From the NCBI RefSeq assembly GCF_039355125.1, contig NZ_CP134979.1, positions 164,890 through 228,889 of the forward strand: 64,000 nucleotides of DNA, read 5' to 3'. The position numbers were made by a program, and so were the translations under genes. The notes beneath the pieces are model-generated. The model had not been told where the DNA came from and did not search any database. It worked only from the letters and a program-made list of their open reading frames with translations. This document shows, in pieces, positions 31,048-41,452 of this stretch. The stretch's first letter is position 1; each line of letters opens with the position of its first letter. The stretch comes from Buchnera aphidicola (Takecallis taiwana). GTDB taxonomy: Bacteria; Pseudomonadota; Gammaproteobacteria; Enterobacterales; Enterobacteriaceae.

Positions 31048-31518
31048 ATGAATAAGAAACATATCGTTACGTGGGATATGCTACACATATATACTAAAAA
31101 ATTAGCTTATCAAATCATGAATATTAAAAAATGGGAAAATATAATTGCTGTCAGTAGAGGCGGATTAATTCCTGCGGCTTTATTAGCTCGAGAATTAAGT
31201 ATTCGTCATGTTGATACTATTTGTATTTCTAGTTATAATTATAATTATTTAAAACAAATTAAATTAATTAAGAAATCAAATTTAACAGGATCAAATGTTA
31301 TTATTATAGATGATTTAGTTGATACAGGGGGTACAGCGAAATTAATTCGAAAAATGTATCCAAACGCTTATTTTGTAACTATTTTTGCAAAACCCCAAGG
31401 TCGAACATTAGTTGATAATTATATTGTAGATATTCCACAAAATATCTGGATTGAGCAACCTTGGGATATGGAAATATCGTATATTGCTCCATTAATTGAA
31501 GAATCTAAAATTGTATAA
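31048..31518 (+). CDS. gpt: Xanthine-guanine phosphoribosyltransferase
   Basis: Purine salvage enzyme converting guanine and xanthine, and less well hypoxanthine, to nucleotides using PRPP. From ATG 31048 it is 156 residues (E. coli 152), with the PRPP-binding motif [14 protein letters not shown] (about 88-101), [21 protein letters not shown] in the N-terminal half, and the guanine-contacting WIEQPWDME near the C-terminus. A TTG 15 bases upstream is in frame but less likely. Salvage from the host fits a symbiont with limited purine synthesis. Confidence 0.94.
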   Translation: MNKKHIVTWDMLHIYTKKLAYQIMNIKKWENIIAVSRGGLIPAALLARELSIRHVDTICISSYNYNYLKQIKLIKKSNLTGSNVIIIDDLVDTGGTAKLIRKMYPNAYFVTIFAKPQGRTLVDNYIVDIPQNIWIEQPWDMEISYIAPLIEESKIV

Positions 31519-31599
31519 TTTTAATATTTACTTATATAATACTAAATAAAATAATGCGCTATGATGGTGTATTAAAAAATATATGTTTAATTATATATT

Positions 31600-32064
31600 A
31601 TGATAAAAAAAACTGATTATTTAAAAAATTTAATATTAGATGAAAATAAAGACATTCTTTTTATTAAAAAAATTTCTAAAAAAAATGTTCATATTTTATT
31701 AAGTAGAATGAATAAAGATGTTAACAACGTTCATAAATATTCTTTATCAAATATTATCATTGATATCTTATCTGATATTGATAATTTGGAAAAGTCATTA
31801 ATGTTGTCTTCACAAGATAAAACATTAGATCTTCTTACTGAAGAATTAAAAAATATTTTAAAATTATTTGATAATTTTTTTATAAAATACCATATCACTA
31901 TCATTAATGATATTCATGTTGAATTTAATCCTGATATTCATCAAGCAATTGCTATATCAGATGTGCATGATATTAAACCAAATTATGTTATTCAAGTTAT
32001 GCAAAAAGGGTATAAATTGCATGAACGTGTTTTGCGTCCGGCTATGGTAGTAGTATCAAAATAA
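31600..32064 (+). CDS. grpE: DnaK nucleotide exchange factor GrpE
   Basis: Releases ADP from DnaK. The 154 residues (E. coli 197) have lost part of the N-terminal extension. The conserved core remains: a helical dimerisation region with HKYSLSNIIIDILSDIDNLEKSL, and the C-terminal beta domain NPDIHQAIAI, IQVMQKGYKLHERVLRPAMVVVSK (split here at residue 130). It stands alone, about 80 bases after gpt. I see no clear heat-shock promoter upstream. Confidence 0.93.
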   Translation: MIKKTDYLKNLILDENKDILFIKKISKKNVHILLSRMNKDVNNVHKYSLSNIIIDILSDIDNLEKSLMLSSQDKTLDLLTEELKNILKLFDNFFIKYHITIINDIHVEFNPDIHQAIAISDVHDIKPNYVIQVMQKGYKLHERVLRPAMVVVSK

Positions 32065-32117
32065 TATGTTATATAAATATATGGATTTTTCAAATTGCAT
32101 GTATGGTTACGAGTAAT

Positions 32118-32593
32118 ATGATTAAAAAAAAAAAAACAGTCATTTATTAAATATTACCACAAACAAGAAAGCGTATTATAATTTTTTTATTGAAAATACA
32201 TTTGAAGCAGGTTTAATCTTACATGGCTGGGAAGTAAAATCAATTAGAAAAAAAATGGTTGATATTAGTAGTAGTTATTTGTTTTTTAAAGAAAATGAAA
32301 TTTACTTAATTGGTATAAATATACAACCTTGCCAACTTGTATCTATGACAGGAGTTAAAAAAAAACAACGTAATATCAAGATTTTATTAAAAAAAAAAGA
32401 AATACATTTTTTATATGGTAAATATAAAACTGAAGGTTATAGTATAGTTGCACTTGATTTATATTGGAAATACGCGTGGTGTAAATTAAAGATTGGGGTT
32501 TCAAAAGGTAAAACTAAACATGATAAGCGTTTACACATTAAGAATAAAGAATGGAATATACAAAAACTATCATTAAAAAAAATATTAAGATAA
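32118..32593 (+). CDS. smpB: SmpB tmRNA-binding protein, frame interrupted by an A13 tract
   Basis: Partner of tmRNA in ribosome rescue. An ATG at 32118 begins Met-Ile-Lys-Lys, runs into 13 consecutive A residues (32124-32136) and then meets a stop within a few codons. The rest of SmpB is in another frame, open from just after the TAA at 32123: NITTNKKAYYNFFIENTFEA, GWEVKSIR, LYWKYAWCKLKIGVSKGK, KHDKR, with all RNA-binding segments conserved. No ATG, GTG or TTG precedes the conserved N-terminus in that frame. One extra A (or loss of two) restores a 158-residue protein (E. coli 160). Transcriptional slippage on the A tract is the likely rescue; a sequencing error is the alternative. Confidence 0.88.
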
Positions 32594-32596
32594 TAT

Positions 32597-33085
32597 ATGT
32601 GTATTGATAATACGCAATATACTAGTGATTTAAATAGTAAAAAAGATCAATTATGGATGCAATATGCATTGATTTTAGCAAACCATGCTAAATTTAACGG
32701 TGAAGTTCCAGTAGGCGCTGTTTTGGTTTTTGATGGTTATATGATTGGTTCTGGATTTAATTGTTCTATTGCGAATCATGATCCAACAGCTCATGCTGAG
32801 ATCTTTGCCTTAAAAGAAGGTGGAAAAATTTTAAAAAATTATCGTTTAAAAAATACTACATTGTATGTAACATTAGCACCATGTATTATGTGTTTAGGAG
32901 CTATTATACATAGTCGCATTAATAGGTTAGTAATAGGGACTAGACACACCTTTCAAAAAGAAAAAGAATATGATACAACATATATTTTTAAAAAATTACA
33001 GAATAAAATTATAGTTGATCAATCTTTTTTTTTAAAAAAGTGTACTACTTTAATAACAAATTTTTTTAAAAATAAAAGACATTAA
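32597..33085 (+). CDS. tadA: tRNA-specific adenosine deaminase
   Basis: Deaminates A34 to inosine in tRNA-Arg(ACG). The 162 residues (E. coli 167) carry the zinc and catalytic motifs: HAE (His66, Glu68) and PCIMC (Cys96, Cys99), followed by the family's GAIIHSRI. It starts three bases after the smpB stop, so the two are almost certainly co-transcribed. It converges with acpS. Confidence 0.95.
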   Translation: MCIDNTQYTSDLNSKKDQLWMQYALILANHAKFNGEVPVGAVLVFDGYMIGSGFNCSIANHDPTAHAEIFALKEGGKILKNYRLKNTTLYVTLAPCIMCLGAIIHSRINRLVIGTRHTFQKEKEYDTTYIFKKLQNKIIVDQSFFLKKCTTLITNFFKNKRH

Positions 33086-33115
33086 TTATTACATTCAATA
33101 TGTGCATTTAATCTA

Positions 33116-33496
33116 TTAATTTTCTAAAATTACTATAGCAAAAATATATTTTTTTTCGTCACTAATACTAACATGAATTGATTTAATATTTCTATTAATT
33201 AATATTTTTTTAGCTTGTTTTAAAAAAACAAGCTTTGGTTTTCCAAGAGTATTATGTGATAATGAAAAATTTTTAAATTGTATATTATATCTTATTCCAA
33301 CCCCTAAAGCTTTAAATAGTGCCTCTTTAACAGCAAAACGCTTAGCAATAAAAACTTCTTGATATTTAATATTTATGTATTGATTGAATTCTTCAGGTGA
33401 TAAAATTCGTTTTGCAAATTTAATACCAAAAATATTAATTATATTTTTTATCCTATTTAAATTAATAATATCACATCCAATTCCTATGATTGACAT
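33116..33496 (-). CDS. acpS: Holo-acyl-carrier-protein synthase
   Basis: Transfers 4'-phosphopantetheine from CoA to apo-ACP. The 126 residues equal E. coli AcpS in length, with the Mg-binding Asp9 in GIGCDIINLNRI and Glu58 in RFAVKEALFKALG. It is the last gene of the lepA-lepB-rnc-era-acpS run, 10 bases after era; recO and pdxJ, which lie between era and acpS in E. coli, are absent. Together with fabZ and fabI it indicates active fatty-acid synthesis. Confidence 0.95.
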   Translation of the reverse strand: MSIIGIGCDIINLNRIKNIINIFGIKFAKRILSPEEFNQYINIKYQEVFIAKRFAVKEALFKALGVGIRYNIQFKNFSLSHNTLGKPKLVFLKQAKKILINRNIKSIHVSISDEKKYIFAIVILEN

Positions 33497-33506
33497 ATTT
33501 TTTTTA

Positions 33507-34346
33507 TTATTTTTTTATTGTTTTAATATTTACATTTAATTTAATTTTTTTTTTTATATATTTTTGTATATCTTTTGTAGCTAATGCAAGACAAAGGTTA
33601 ATTTTTTCTCCATTTTTACCGATAATAATTTTTTTTTGTCTAATATTTTTTATAAAAATTGAAGCGTTAATTTGGTAAATACCAGCATGATTTATATAAC
33701 ACATATCAATATTAATTTTTATTAAATATGGAAGTTCTTGATTTAATAATCTAATTAATTTTTCTCTAATGATTTCCGATATAATAAATGTTGTTGATTC
33801 TGTTGTAATATTATTTTTGTCGAATATATATTGTGATCGTGGTAAATTTTTTTGTATGATATTCGATAATATATTAATATTTTTTCCAGTTTTAGCTGAT
33901 ACCGGTATGATTGATAAAAAATTATGTTTTTTATGTATTACATCAATAAAGGGTAATAATTGTCTTTTATGTTTAATGTGATCAATTTTATTAATTATTA
34001 AAATAGTTGGTATTAAAAATTTTTTTATCTGTTGTAGTATAATATCTTCTAATGTCAGCCATTTTGTTTTATTAATAACAAAAATTATTAATTGAATATA
34101 ATTTTTTTTTTTAAAAAATATTTTTTTAAAATGCTGTTTAGAAATTTCTACCCCAGGAGTATCAATATATATACATTGATATTTTTTGACTGTGTGTATT
34201 CCAATAATATTTTTTTGTGTTGTTCCAGATTTACGTGATGTTATTGAAATTTTATGACCAATTAATTTATTTAAAATACTAGATTTTCCAGCATTTACTC
34301 TTCCAACAATACCAATTTTCCCACAATAGGTCGTATCTATATTCAT
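33507..34346 (-). CDS. era: GTPase Era
   Basis: Ras-like GTPase with a KH domain that aids 16S 3'-end maturation and 30S assembly. The 279 residues (E. coli 301) have the P-loop GRVNAGKSS (15-23; NVGKST is usual), DTPGVE (G3), NKID (G4) and a C-terminal KH domain with the GxxG-type [10 protein letters not shown]. It overlaps rnc by four bases (ATGA type), a sign of coupled translation. An A11 run (plus T11, 33545-33555) near the C-terminus is in frame. Confidence 0.95.
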   Translation of the reverse strand: MNIDTTYCGKIGIVGRVNAGKSSILNKLIGHKISITSRKSGTTQKNIIGIHTVKKYQCIYIDTPGVEISKQHFKKIFFKKKNYIQLIIFVINKTKWLTLEDIILQQIKKFLIPTILIINKIDHIKHKRQLLPFIDVIHKKHNFLSIIPVSAKTGKNINILSNIIQKNLPRSQYIFDKNNITTESTTFIISEIIREKLIRLLNQELPYLIKINIDMCYINHAGIYQINASIFIKNIRQKKIIIGKNGEKINLCLALATKDIQKYIKKKIKLNVNIKTIKK

Positions 34347-35023
34347 ATAATTCCTAATTTTATTAATGCTGTGTTTGCAGCATTTTTTTCTGCTTTTCTT
34401 TTACTAAAACCAAAACCAATTATATGATCTGTAATATCTAAAATTTTACATTGTATGGTAAATAATTGATTATGTGCTTCACCATATACCTGTGCTATAA
34501 TATATTCTGGTAAAGGTGCATGTTTAGATTGTAAATATTCTTGTAATCTGGTTTTTGAATCTTTTTTTGTGTTATTTGGACTAATATGTTTCAATCTGGA
34601 TGCATACCATTTTAGTATTAAAGTTTCTGTAGTATGAATATTACTGTCTATAAAAATACTACCAATTAAAGCTTCAATAGTGTTTGCTAAGATTGATTCT
34701 CGTTGCGAACCTCCATTTTTTATCTCTCCGGGTCCTAAAATCAAATATTGTCCTAATTGAAATTCAAAAGCAATTTTTGACAAAGTATTACCTTGAACTA
34801 ATTTTGCGCGCATTCTACTCATATCACCTTCGTTAATAGTTGGAAAATATTTATACAATGTATTTGAAATTATAAAACTTAAAATTGAATCTCCTAAAAA
34901 TTCTAATCTTTCATTATGTTTATTACTTGCACTGCAATGAGTTAAAGCTTGCTTTAAAATTTCTTTTTTTTTAAAAGTATAACCCAGTATTTTTTGTAGT
35001 TTTTTTATCACGATATAACTCAT
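34343..35023 (-). CDS. rnc: Ribonuclease III
   Basis: Double-strand-specific RNase that processes rRNA precursors. The 226 residues equal E. coli RNase III. Catalytic residues Glu38, Glu41, Asp45 (ERLEFLGDS) and Glu117 (NTIEALIGS) are all kept at identical positions, and the C-terminal dsRNA-binding domain (about 155-226, ending [19 protein letters not shown]) is intact. Its probable substrate, the 16S stalk, is in this window. It lies between lepB and era in the ancestral order. Confidence 0.97.
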   Translation of the reverse strand: MSYIVIKKLQKILGYTFKKKEILKQALTHCSASNKHNERLEFLGDSILSFIISNTLYKYFPTINEGDMSRMRAKLVQGNTLSKIAFEFQLGQYLILGPGEIKNGGSQRESILANTIEALIGSIFIDSNIHTTETLILKWYASRLKHISPNNTKKDSKTRLQEYLQSKHAPLPEYIIAQVYGEAHNQLFTIQCKILDITDHIIGFGFSKRKAEKNAANTALIKLGII

Positions 35024-35048
35024 ATTAAGTCAAAATTTTTATTTTAGA

Positions 35049-36014
35049 TTAATTAATTTTACCAATACGATGTAAATTAACATCAGTTGGCCATTTTCCT
35101 TCTTGTTTTTCTAAACTCATCCATATATAATCTACTTTGCCGATAATTTTATTTTCTGGTACAAAACCCCAATAACGACTATCACAACTATTATCTCGAT
35201 TATCACCTAAAACAAAATAATTTTTCGGTGGTATAATCCACGTTCCTGTTGGTTGTTCAAATTGGTGAAAATATGTTTGGGGTACGTTTTTATTTGCATG
35301 TGATATAAATATATTATATTTATAATGATCAAGCACTTCTTTATAAATCATGCAATTATAATGTAAAATATTACCATGATTATTAAGTTTTTCAACGTCT
35401 GATACAGTTTCTTGCATCTTTTTATTTTCTATAGCACTGTTAGTGTTATATTTTTCAAAAACATATTGTCGAAAAGATATTTTGTCTTTATTTTGCATTG
35501 TTTTATAGTTTGCATAAATTGTGATAATTTTATTCATTGAATCATATATTACTTTATCACCAGGTAAACCAATAATACGTTTTACAAAATTTTGACGTGA
35601 GTTTTTTGGATCTTTAAAAACAATAATATCCCCTCGTTTTGGTTTATGGTATTGTACTATCAAATTATTTGTAATTGGGTTTTTTATACCATAAAAATAT
35701 TTTTTTACTATAATGTAATCTCCGGGTAATAATGTTGGCATCATAGATTCTGAAGGAATATAGAATGGTTCATATAAAAAACATCTTACTATAAATATTA
35801 ATAGTAATATTGGAAATAATGATTTTATGTTTTTAAAAGTACAACCGTGTTTATATTTTTTATTATTATTTAAAATATAATTCTTTTTTTGTACTTGTAT
35901 GTTTTCTTGAAATATTTGTTTTTTTTTTTTAAAATTATAAATTTTTTCATAAAACCATAATAGTCCTGTAAACACTACTGATATTGATAAAATATCTAAA
36001 AATATGTTATCCAT
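35049..36014 (-). CDS. lepB: Signal peptidase I
   Basis: Inner-membrane serine protease that removes signal peptides. The 321 residues (E. coli 324) have two N-terminal membrane segments (about 5-21 and 64-80), the catalytic Ser90 in IPSESMMPTLLPGD, the general-base Lys145 in FVKRIIGLPGD, and the box E motif GDNRDNSCDSRYWG. Between the membrane segments an A12 tract (plus T12, 35919-35930) encodes four lysines in frame. Retention fits a remaining exported set such as BamA. It is downstream of lepA and upstream of rnc. Confidence 0.96.
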   Translation of the reverse strand: MDNIFLDILSISVVFTGLLWFYEKIYNFKKKKQIFQENIQVQKKNYILNNNKKYKHGCTFKNIKSLFPILLLIFIVRCFLYEPFYIPSESMMPTLLPGDYIIVKKYFYGIKNPITNNLIVQYHKPKRGDIIVFKDPKNSRQNFVKRIIGLPGDKVIYDSMNKIITIYANYKTMQNKDKISFRQYVFEKYNTNSAIENKKMQETVSDVEKLNNHGNILHYNCMIYKEVLDHYKYNIFISHANKNVPQTYFHQFEQPTGTWIIPPKNYFVLGDNRDNSCDSRYWGFVPENKIIGKVDYIWMSLEKQEGKWPTDVNLHRIGKIN

Positions 36015-36049
36015 CTTATTTTATCCTATTTATATGAATATTAAATATC

Positions 36050-37834
36050 TTAATTTGATAATATCGAAAAAAATGTTTCTTTTGGTATATTAATATTACC
36101 GATTTTTTTCATCTTTTTTTTTCCTATTTTTTGCTTCTGTAATAATTTTTTTTTTCTACTAACATCCCCCCCATAACATTTTGATAGTACGTTTTTTCTT
36201 AGTTGCTTGACAGTAGATCTAGCAATAACATTATTTCCAATAGCAGCTTGTACTGATATATTAAATTGTTGCCTTGGTAATAATAATTTAATTCGTTTTA
36301 CAATGTCTTGTGCTTGGTTATATACATTACTACGATGAAATATTAAGGATAACGCATCTATTTTTAAAGAGTTAATTAATATATTTAAACAAACTATATC
36401 AGTTTTTTGAAAATATTTAAAATTATATTCTAAAGATGCGTATCCACTAGAAATAGATTTTAATTGATCAAAAAAATTTATAATAATTTCTGCAGTGGGT
36501 ATTTCATATTGTACTAAAACTTGATATCCATGATAAATAATATTTTTCTGTATGCCTCTTTTTTGTAAACATAAAGTTATTATTTTACCCACGTATTTTT
36601 CTGGTGTTAAAATATTGCATTCTGCTATTGGTTCTCTACATTCTTTTAGATTATATATTTTAGATAAATGATTTGGGTTATTTAAGTACATAGTTTTGCC
36701 GTCTGTAGTTTTTATTTCATACATGACAGTTGGTGTTGTAGATATTATATTTAAATTATATTCTCTTTCTAATCTAGCTTGTATAATTTCCATATGTAAT
36801 ATCCCTAAAAAGCCGCACTTAAAGCCAAAACCTAAAGCGTTAGAATTTTCAGGTTCATAAAATAATGCAGAATCATTTAAACTTAATTTACTTAAAGCAA
36901 TTCTAAAAGTATCATATTGTTCGGTATCAATTGGAAATAATCCAGCAAATATTTTAGGATGTATTTTTTTAAATCCTGGAATCATATCTGTTGCGGGATT
37001 ATCTGCTGTAGTAATAGTATCACCAACATAAAATGCTGTAATATCTTTAATACCACATGTAATCCAGCCGATTTCTCCACAAGTTAATTTATTTTTATTA
37101 TATGATTTTGGTGTAAATATTCCTATTTTCTGTACAAAATAATTTTTTTTTGTACTAATAATTTTAATTTTAGTACCTAATGATAATATTCCATTTTTAA
37201 TACGTACTAAAGATATTACACCTAAGTAGTTATCAAACCAAGAATCAATAATTAACGCTTGTAATATAGATGTAGACGATCCTTTTGGAGGTGCAATATC
37301 TGTAATAATTTTATTTAATACATTAATCACGCCTTTACCGGTTTTTGCAGAACATTGTACTACATTTTTTCGGTCAAGTCCAATGATATCCTCAATTTCT
37401 TGTATAACCCGATTTGGATTTGCTGTTGGTAAATCTATTTTATTTAATATCGGAATCACATTAAGATTCATATTTAATGCCATATTACATGTAGCTAATG
37501 TTTGTGCTTCAATACCTTGAGAAGCGTCAATAATTAATAAAGCTCCTTCGCATGCATTTAATGATCGTGAAACTTCATATGAAAAATCTACATGTCCCGG
37601 AGTATCAATAAAATTTAAATTAAATTTTTTTTTGTTTTGATACACATATTGAATTGCTACACTTTGTGCCTTAATTGTAATACCGCGTTCTTTTTCTAAA
37701 TCCATAGAATCTAATACTTGATTTGACATTTCTCTTGGAGTTAAGCCACCGCATATTTGAATGAAACGATCTGACAATGTTGATTTTCCGTGATCAACAT
37801 GTGCAATGATAGCAAAGTTTCTTATATTTTGCAT
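36050..37834 (-). CDS. lepA: Elongation factor 4 (LepA)
   Basis: Translational GTPase that back-translocates or remodels stalled ribosomes and aids 30S biogenesis. The 594 residues (E. coli 599) show G1 [10 protein letters not shown] (11-20), G3 DTPGH, G4 NKIDLP, then domains II-III, the EF-G-like V domain and the LepA-specific C-terminus ([20 protein letters not shown]). First gene of the lepA-lepB-rnc-era-acpS unit, divergent from mnmA across 188 bases. Confidence 0.97.
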   Translation of the reverse strand: MQNIRNFAIIAHVDHGKSTLSDRFIQICGGLTPREMSNQVLDSMDLEKERGITIKAQSVAIQYVYQNKKKFNLNFIDTPGHVDFSYEVSRSLNACEGALLIIDASQGIEAQTLATCNMALNMNLNVIPILNKIDLPTANPNRVIQEIEDIIGLDRKNVVQCSAKTGKGVINVLNKIITDIAPPKGSSTSILQALIIDSWFDNYLGVISLVRIKNGILSLGTKIKIISTKKNYFVQKIGIFTPKSYNKNKLTCGEIGWITCGIKDITAFYVGDTITTADNPATDMIPGFKKIHPKIFAGLFPIDTEQYDTFRIALSKLSLNDSALFYEPENSNALGFGFKCGFLGILHMEIIQARLEREYNLNIISTTPTVMYEIKTTDGKTMYLNNPNHLSKIYNLKECREPIAECNILTPEKYVGKIITLCLQKRGIQKNIIYHGYQVLVQYEIPTAEIIINFFDQLKSISSGYASLEYNFKYFQKTDIVCLNILINSLKIDALSLIFHRSNVYNQAQDIVKRIKLLLPRQQFNISVQAAIGNNVIARSTVKQLRKNVLSKCYGGDVSRKKKLLQKQKIGKKKMKKIGNINIPKETFFSILSN

Positions 37835-38022
37835 AATTTTAATTTTTTATTTTAATAAAATATATAATACAATATTTTTTATAATATTATTCATTATTAT
37901 AATATTTTTACGTATGTCGCGTAAAAAGATCAATATATTATCATGCAATTCATTGTACTAATATTTTTTAATTTATTTAATTTATATTTATACAATTATA
38001 CTTAATATAAAATTATAAATTT

Positions 38023-39120
38023 ATGATAAGGGAAAAAGTTATTCTTGCAATGTCTGGTGGTGTAGATTCATCGGTATCAGCATATGTATTATTACAACAA
38101 GGATATGATGTATCAGGGATTTTTATGAAAAACTGGGAAGAAGATGATACATTAGATTATTGTGCATCTTCTCAAGATTTAAACGATGTAAGAAAAGTAT
38201 GTCAAAAATTGAATATTTATTTACATGAAGTAAATTTTTCTACAGAGTATTGGGATCATGTGTTTGAAAATTTTTTATTAGTACATAAACAAGGAAAAAC
38301 ACCTAATCCTGATATTTTATGTAATAAAAAAATAAAATTTGGTGTTTTATTTGATTTTGTAATTAATCAATTAAAAGCAGACTATCTTGCAACAGGACAT
38401 TATGCACAAGTTAAATTTTTTAATAAAAAACCTATGTTAATGCGAAGTGTGGATAGTAATAAAGATCAAAGTTATTTTTTATATACATTAAGTTTTAAGA
38501 AATTAAAAAAAATACTGTTTCCAATTGGTCATTTAACAAAACAACAAGTTCGTAATATTGCAATAAAAATTAAATTACATAATGCACAAAAAAAAGATTC
38601 TATCGGTATTTGTTTTATAGGACCGAATAAAACCTCTGTTTTTTTAAGACGATTTATATATAGTCGCCCGGGTAATATTGTAACTCAAAAAGGTTATATT
38701 ATTGGAGTGCATGATGGTTTAATTAATTATACTATTGGACAAAGAAAAAAAATAGGTATTGGGGGAAAATTTGATAAAAAAAATACTCCATGGTATGTTA
38801 TTAATAAAAATTTAATGAAAAATAGTTTAATAGTAGCTCAAGGACATAAAAATATTCAATTATTATCAATTGGAGTTATTGTATCAAACGTACATTGGAT
38901 TCATAAAGTTAATATTGTAAATAATCTATTATGTACTGTTAAAACTAGATATCGCCAACAAGATATATCTTGTCAAATATTTTTTATTAGCTTATATTCA
39001 ATAAAGATTATTTTTCATCAATCAGTATCGTCTATTACACCTGGTCAATCAGTGGTATTGTATTCTGAAAATATTTGTTTAGGAGGGGGTATAATTGCCC
39101 GGGCAATACCATTAATTTAA
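38023..39120 (+). CDS. mnmA: tRNA 2-thiouridylase MnmA
   Basis: ATP-dependent sulfurtransferase making 2-thiouridine at position 34 of tRNA-Lys, -Glu and -Gln. The 365 residues (E. coli 368) show the PP-loop SGGVDSS (11-17), catalytic Cys100 (ILCNKKIKF) and Cys197 (IGICFIG), and DQSYFLY. It starts at ATG 38023. In E. coli hflD lies between mnmA and purB; here purB follows directly. Confidence 0.96.
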   Translation: MIREKVILAMSGGVDSSVSAYVLLQQGYDVSGIFMKNWEEDDTLDYCASSQDLNDVRKVCQKLNIYLHEVNFSTEYWDHVFENFLLVHKQGKTPNPDILCNKKIKFGVLFDFVINQLKADYLATGHYAQVKFFNKKPMLMRSVDSNKDQSYFLYTLSFKKLKKILFPIGHLTKQQVRNIAIKIKLHNAQKKDSIGICFIGPNKTSVFLRRFIYSRPGNIVTQKGYIIGVHDGLINYTIGQRKKIGIGGKFDKKNTPWYVINKNLMKNSLIVAQGHKNIQLLSIGVIVSNVHWIHKVNIVNNLLCTVKTRYRQQDISCQIFFISLYSIKIIFHQSVSSITPGQSVVLYSENICLGGGIIARAIPLI

Positions 39121-39172
39121 GATATAAATATGGCTACAATAACACGTATTCTGTAATGTAGGATGTTTACAT

Positions 39173-40546
39173 ATGAATAATTTTTTTTTATCAGCAATTT
39201 CGCCAATCGACGGTAGATATCATCAAAATACATTAATGTTAAAAAATATATTTAGTGAATATGGTTTTTTAAAATTTCGATTAAAAATTGAAATACGTTG
39301 GTTACAGAAATTATCTATGATTGAGGATATTATTGAATTGCCGCGTTTTGATAATCATGTAAATAAAATATTAAATGATATAATCAAAAATTTCAATTAC
39401 GAAGATGCTTTAGAAATTAAAAATATTGAAAAAACTACACAACATGATGTAAAAGCTATTGAATATTTTTTAAAAAAAAAAATTTCTTTTAAAATACGTA
39501 ATTATGAATCTATAGTTAATTTTATACATTTTGCTTGCACATCAGATGATATTAATAATTTAGCATATGCATGCATGATTAAAAAAACTATATTTGAAAT
39601 TTTAATACCATATTGGAAAAAAATTTTATCTTCTATTAAATCATTAGCATATGATTGTAAAAATATTAGCATGTTATCCAGAACACATGGGCAACCTGCA
39701 ACACCGTCTACCTTGGGTAAAATTATAAGTAATTTTTACTATCGATTAAAACGGCAATTACTACAATTAAACAATATTACTATTTTAGGAAAAATAAATG
39801 GTGCAACTGGGGGTTATAATGCTCATATAGCTGCTTATCAGAATATAGATTGGCATAAAATTAGTCAAAATTTTGTTACTAGTTTAAATTTGCAATGGAA
39901 TCCATATACTACACAAATAGAACCGCATGATTATATTTCTGAAATATTTAGTTGTATCATACGTTTTAATACAATTTTAATTAATTTTAATCAAGATATA
40001 TGGGGGTATATTACACTAAATTATTTTAATCAAAAAGTTATAGAATCTGAAATCGGATCTTCTACTATGCCTCATAAAATTAACCCAATTCATTTTGAGA
40101 AATCCGAAGGTAATCTTGGCTTATCAAATGCGATTATGAACCATATGATATTAAAATTGCCAATATCAAGATGGCAACGTGATCTTAGTGATTCAACAAT
40201 ATTACGAAATATGGGTGTAGTATTTGGTTATTCATGTGTTGCTTATGATTCTATATTATTAGGTTTAAAAAAAATAGACGTAAATTATAAAAATATTAAA
40301 AAAGATTTATGTGATAAATGGCAATTATTAGCTGAACCAATTCAAACCGTTATGCGTCGTTTTGGTATTCCAGATTCATATGAAAAATTAAAAAAATTAA
40401 CAAGACAACAAATTATTACTAGAGATCATATTTATCAATATATCAATCAATTAAATATTCCAGAATTTGAAAAAGAAAAATTAAAAAAAATTAATCCTAA
40501 TAATTATATTGGTTATTCAAGTACGTTAGTTGAAAAATTATATTAA
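39173..40546 (+). CDS. purB: Adenylosuccinate lyase
   Basis: Releases fumarate from adenylosuccinate and SAICAR in purine synthesis and AMP formation. The 457 residues (E. coli 456) carry the fumarase/lyase signature GSSTMPHKINPIHFE with the catalytic serine (about 300), plus TSDDINN and the catalytic-His region SRTHGQPATPST. An A11 run (39472-39482) is in frame. Its neighbours are mnmA and fabI. Confidence 0.96.
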   Translation: MNNFFLSAISPIDGRYHQNTLMLKNIFSEYGFLKFRLKIEIRWLQKLSMIEDIIELPRFDNHVNKILNDIIKNFNYEDALEIKNIEKTTQHDVKAIEYFLKKKISFKIRNYESIVNFIHFACTSDDINNLAYACMIKKTIFEILIPYWKKILSSIKSLAYDCKNISMLSRTHGQPATPSTLGKIISNFYYRLKRQLLQLNNITILGKINGATGGYNAHIAAYQNIDWHKISQNFVTSLNLQWNPYTTQIEPHDYISEIFSCIIRFNTILINFNQDIWGYITLNYFNQKVIESEIGSSTMPHKINPIHFEKSEGNLGLSNAIMNHMILKLPISRWQRDLSDSTILRNMGVVFGYSCVAYDSILLGLKKIDVNYKNIKKDLCDKWQLLAEPIQTVMRRFGIPDSYEKLKKLTRQQIITRDHIYQYINQLNIPEFEKEKLKKINPNNYIGYSSTLVEKLY

Positions 40547-40620
40547 TAAAATATATGTTATTAAATTTTAGACAGTATAATTCATTATATATATAAATAT
40601 CATTTATAGTAAGGAGCGGC

Positions 40621-41403
40621 ATGGGATTTTTAAAAAATAAAAAATTTTTAATTACCGGTCTTTTAAATAAATTTTCTATTGCATATGGCATAGCTAAGGC
40701 AATGAATCAACAACGTGCATCTTTAGCATTCACTTGTTTAAATAAAAAGAATAAAAACAAAATTCAAAAAATTGCTGAAAGTTTTAATTCAAATATTGTT
40801 ATAACGTGTAATTTTTTGAATCAATATAATATTAAAAAATTATTTATAAATTTATTTAAATATTGGGATCATTTTGATGGTTTTGTACATGCTATTGCAT
40901 ACGCTCCAAAAAAACAATTCTCAAATAATTATATACATTCAATTAATAAAAAAGATTTTATTAAAACAAACTATATGACTTCATATAGTTTAGTTGCTAT
41001 GATACAAGAATGTCATAATAGATTAAACCCTAGCTCTGCAATTGTTACATTAACATATTTAGGATCAACAATAGCAATACCGTATTATAATGTTATGGGT
41101 GTTGCAAAAGCGTCTTTAGAATCTAATGTAAAATACATAGCAAATAGTGTTATTAAAAATAAATTTAGAATTAATGCAATTTCTGCTGGACCCGTACAAA
41201 CAATTTCTTCTTATAGTATTCCAAATTTTAAAAAAATATTAACAAATGCAAAAAATTTTTCTCCTATTAAGAGATTAGTCACAATTGATGAAATTGGAAA
41301 TACTGCTGCTTTTTTATGTTCTAATTTATCTAGCGGAATTACCGGTCAAGTAATTTATGTTGATGGAGGTTTTAGTATATCCACTATGAATCACTTATAT
41401 TAA
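40621..41403 (+). CDS. fabI: Enoyl-ACP reductase (NADH)
   Basis: Last step of each fatty-acid elongation cycle. The 260 residues (E. coli 262) fit the SDR fold, with the N-terminal LITGLLNKFSIAYGIAKA cofactor loop, the catalytic YYNVMGVAKASLE (Tyr/Lys, about 155-166) and the C-terminal ITGQVIYVDGGFS. The ATG is preceded by a consensus AAGGAG. rnb follows 49 bases downstream; in E. coli these two genes are likewise neighbours. Confidence 0.96.
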   Translation: MGFLKNKKFLITGLLNKFSIAYGIAKAMNQQRASLAFTCLNKKNKNKIQKIAESFNSNIVITCNFLNQYNIKKLFINLFKYWDHFDGFVHAIAYAPKKQFSNNYIHSINKKDFIKTNYMTSYSLVAMIQECHNRLNPSSAIVTLTYLGSTIAIPYYNVMGVAKASLESNVKYIANSVIKNKFRINAISAGPVQTISSYSIPNFKKILTNAKNFSPIKRLVTIDEIGNTAAFLCSNLSSGITGQVIYVDGGFSISTMNHLY

Positions 41404-41452
41404 TGTATGATGAATAGATAGTTTTTATTCTTAAATATTGTGGAATTATTAT

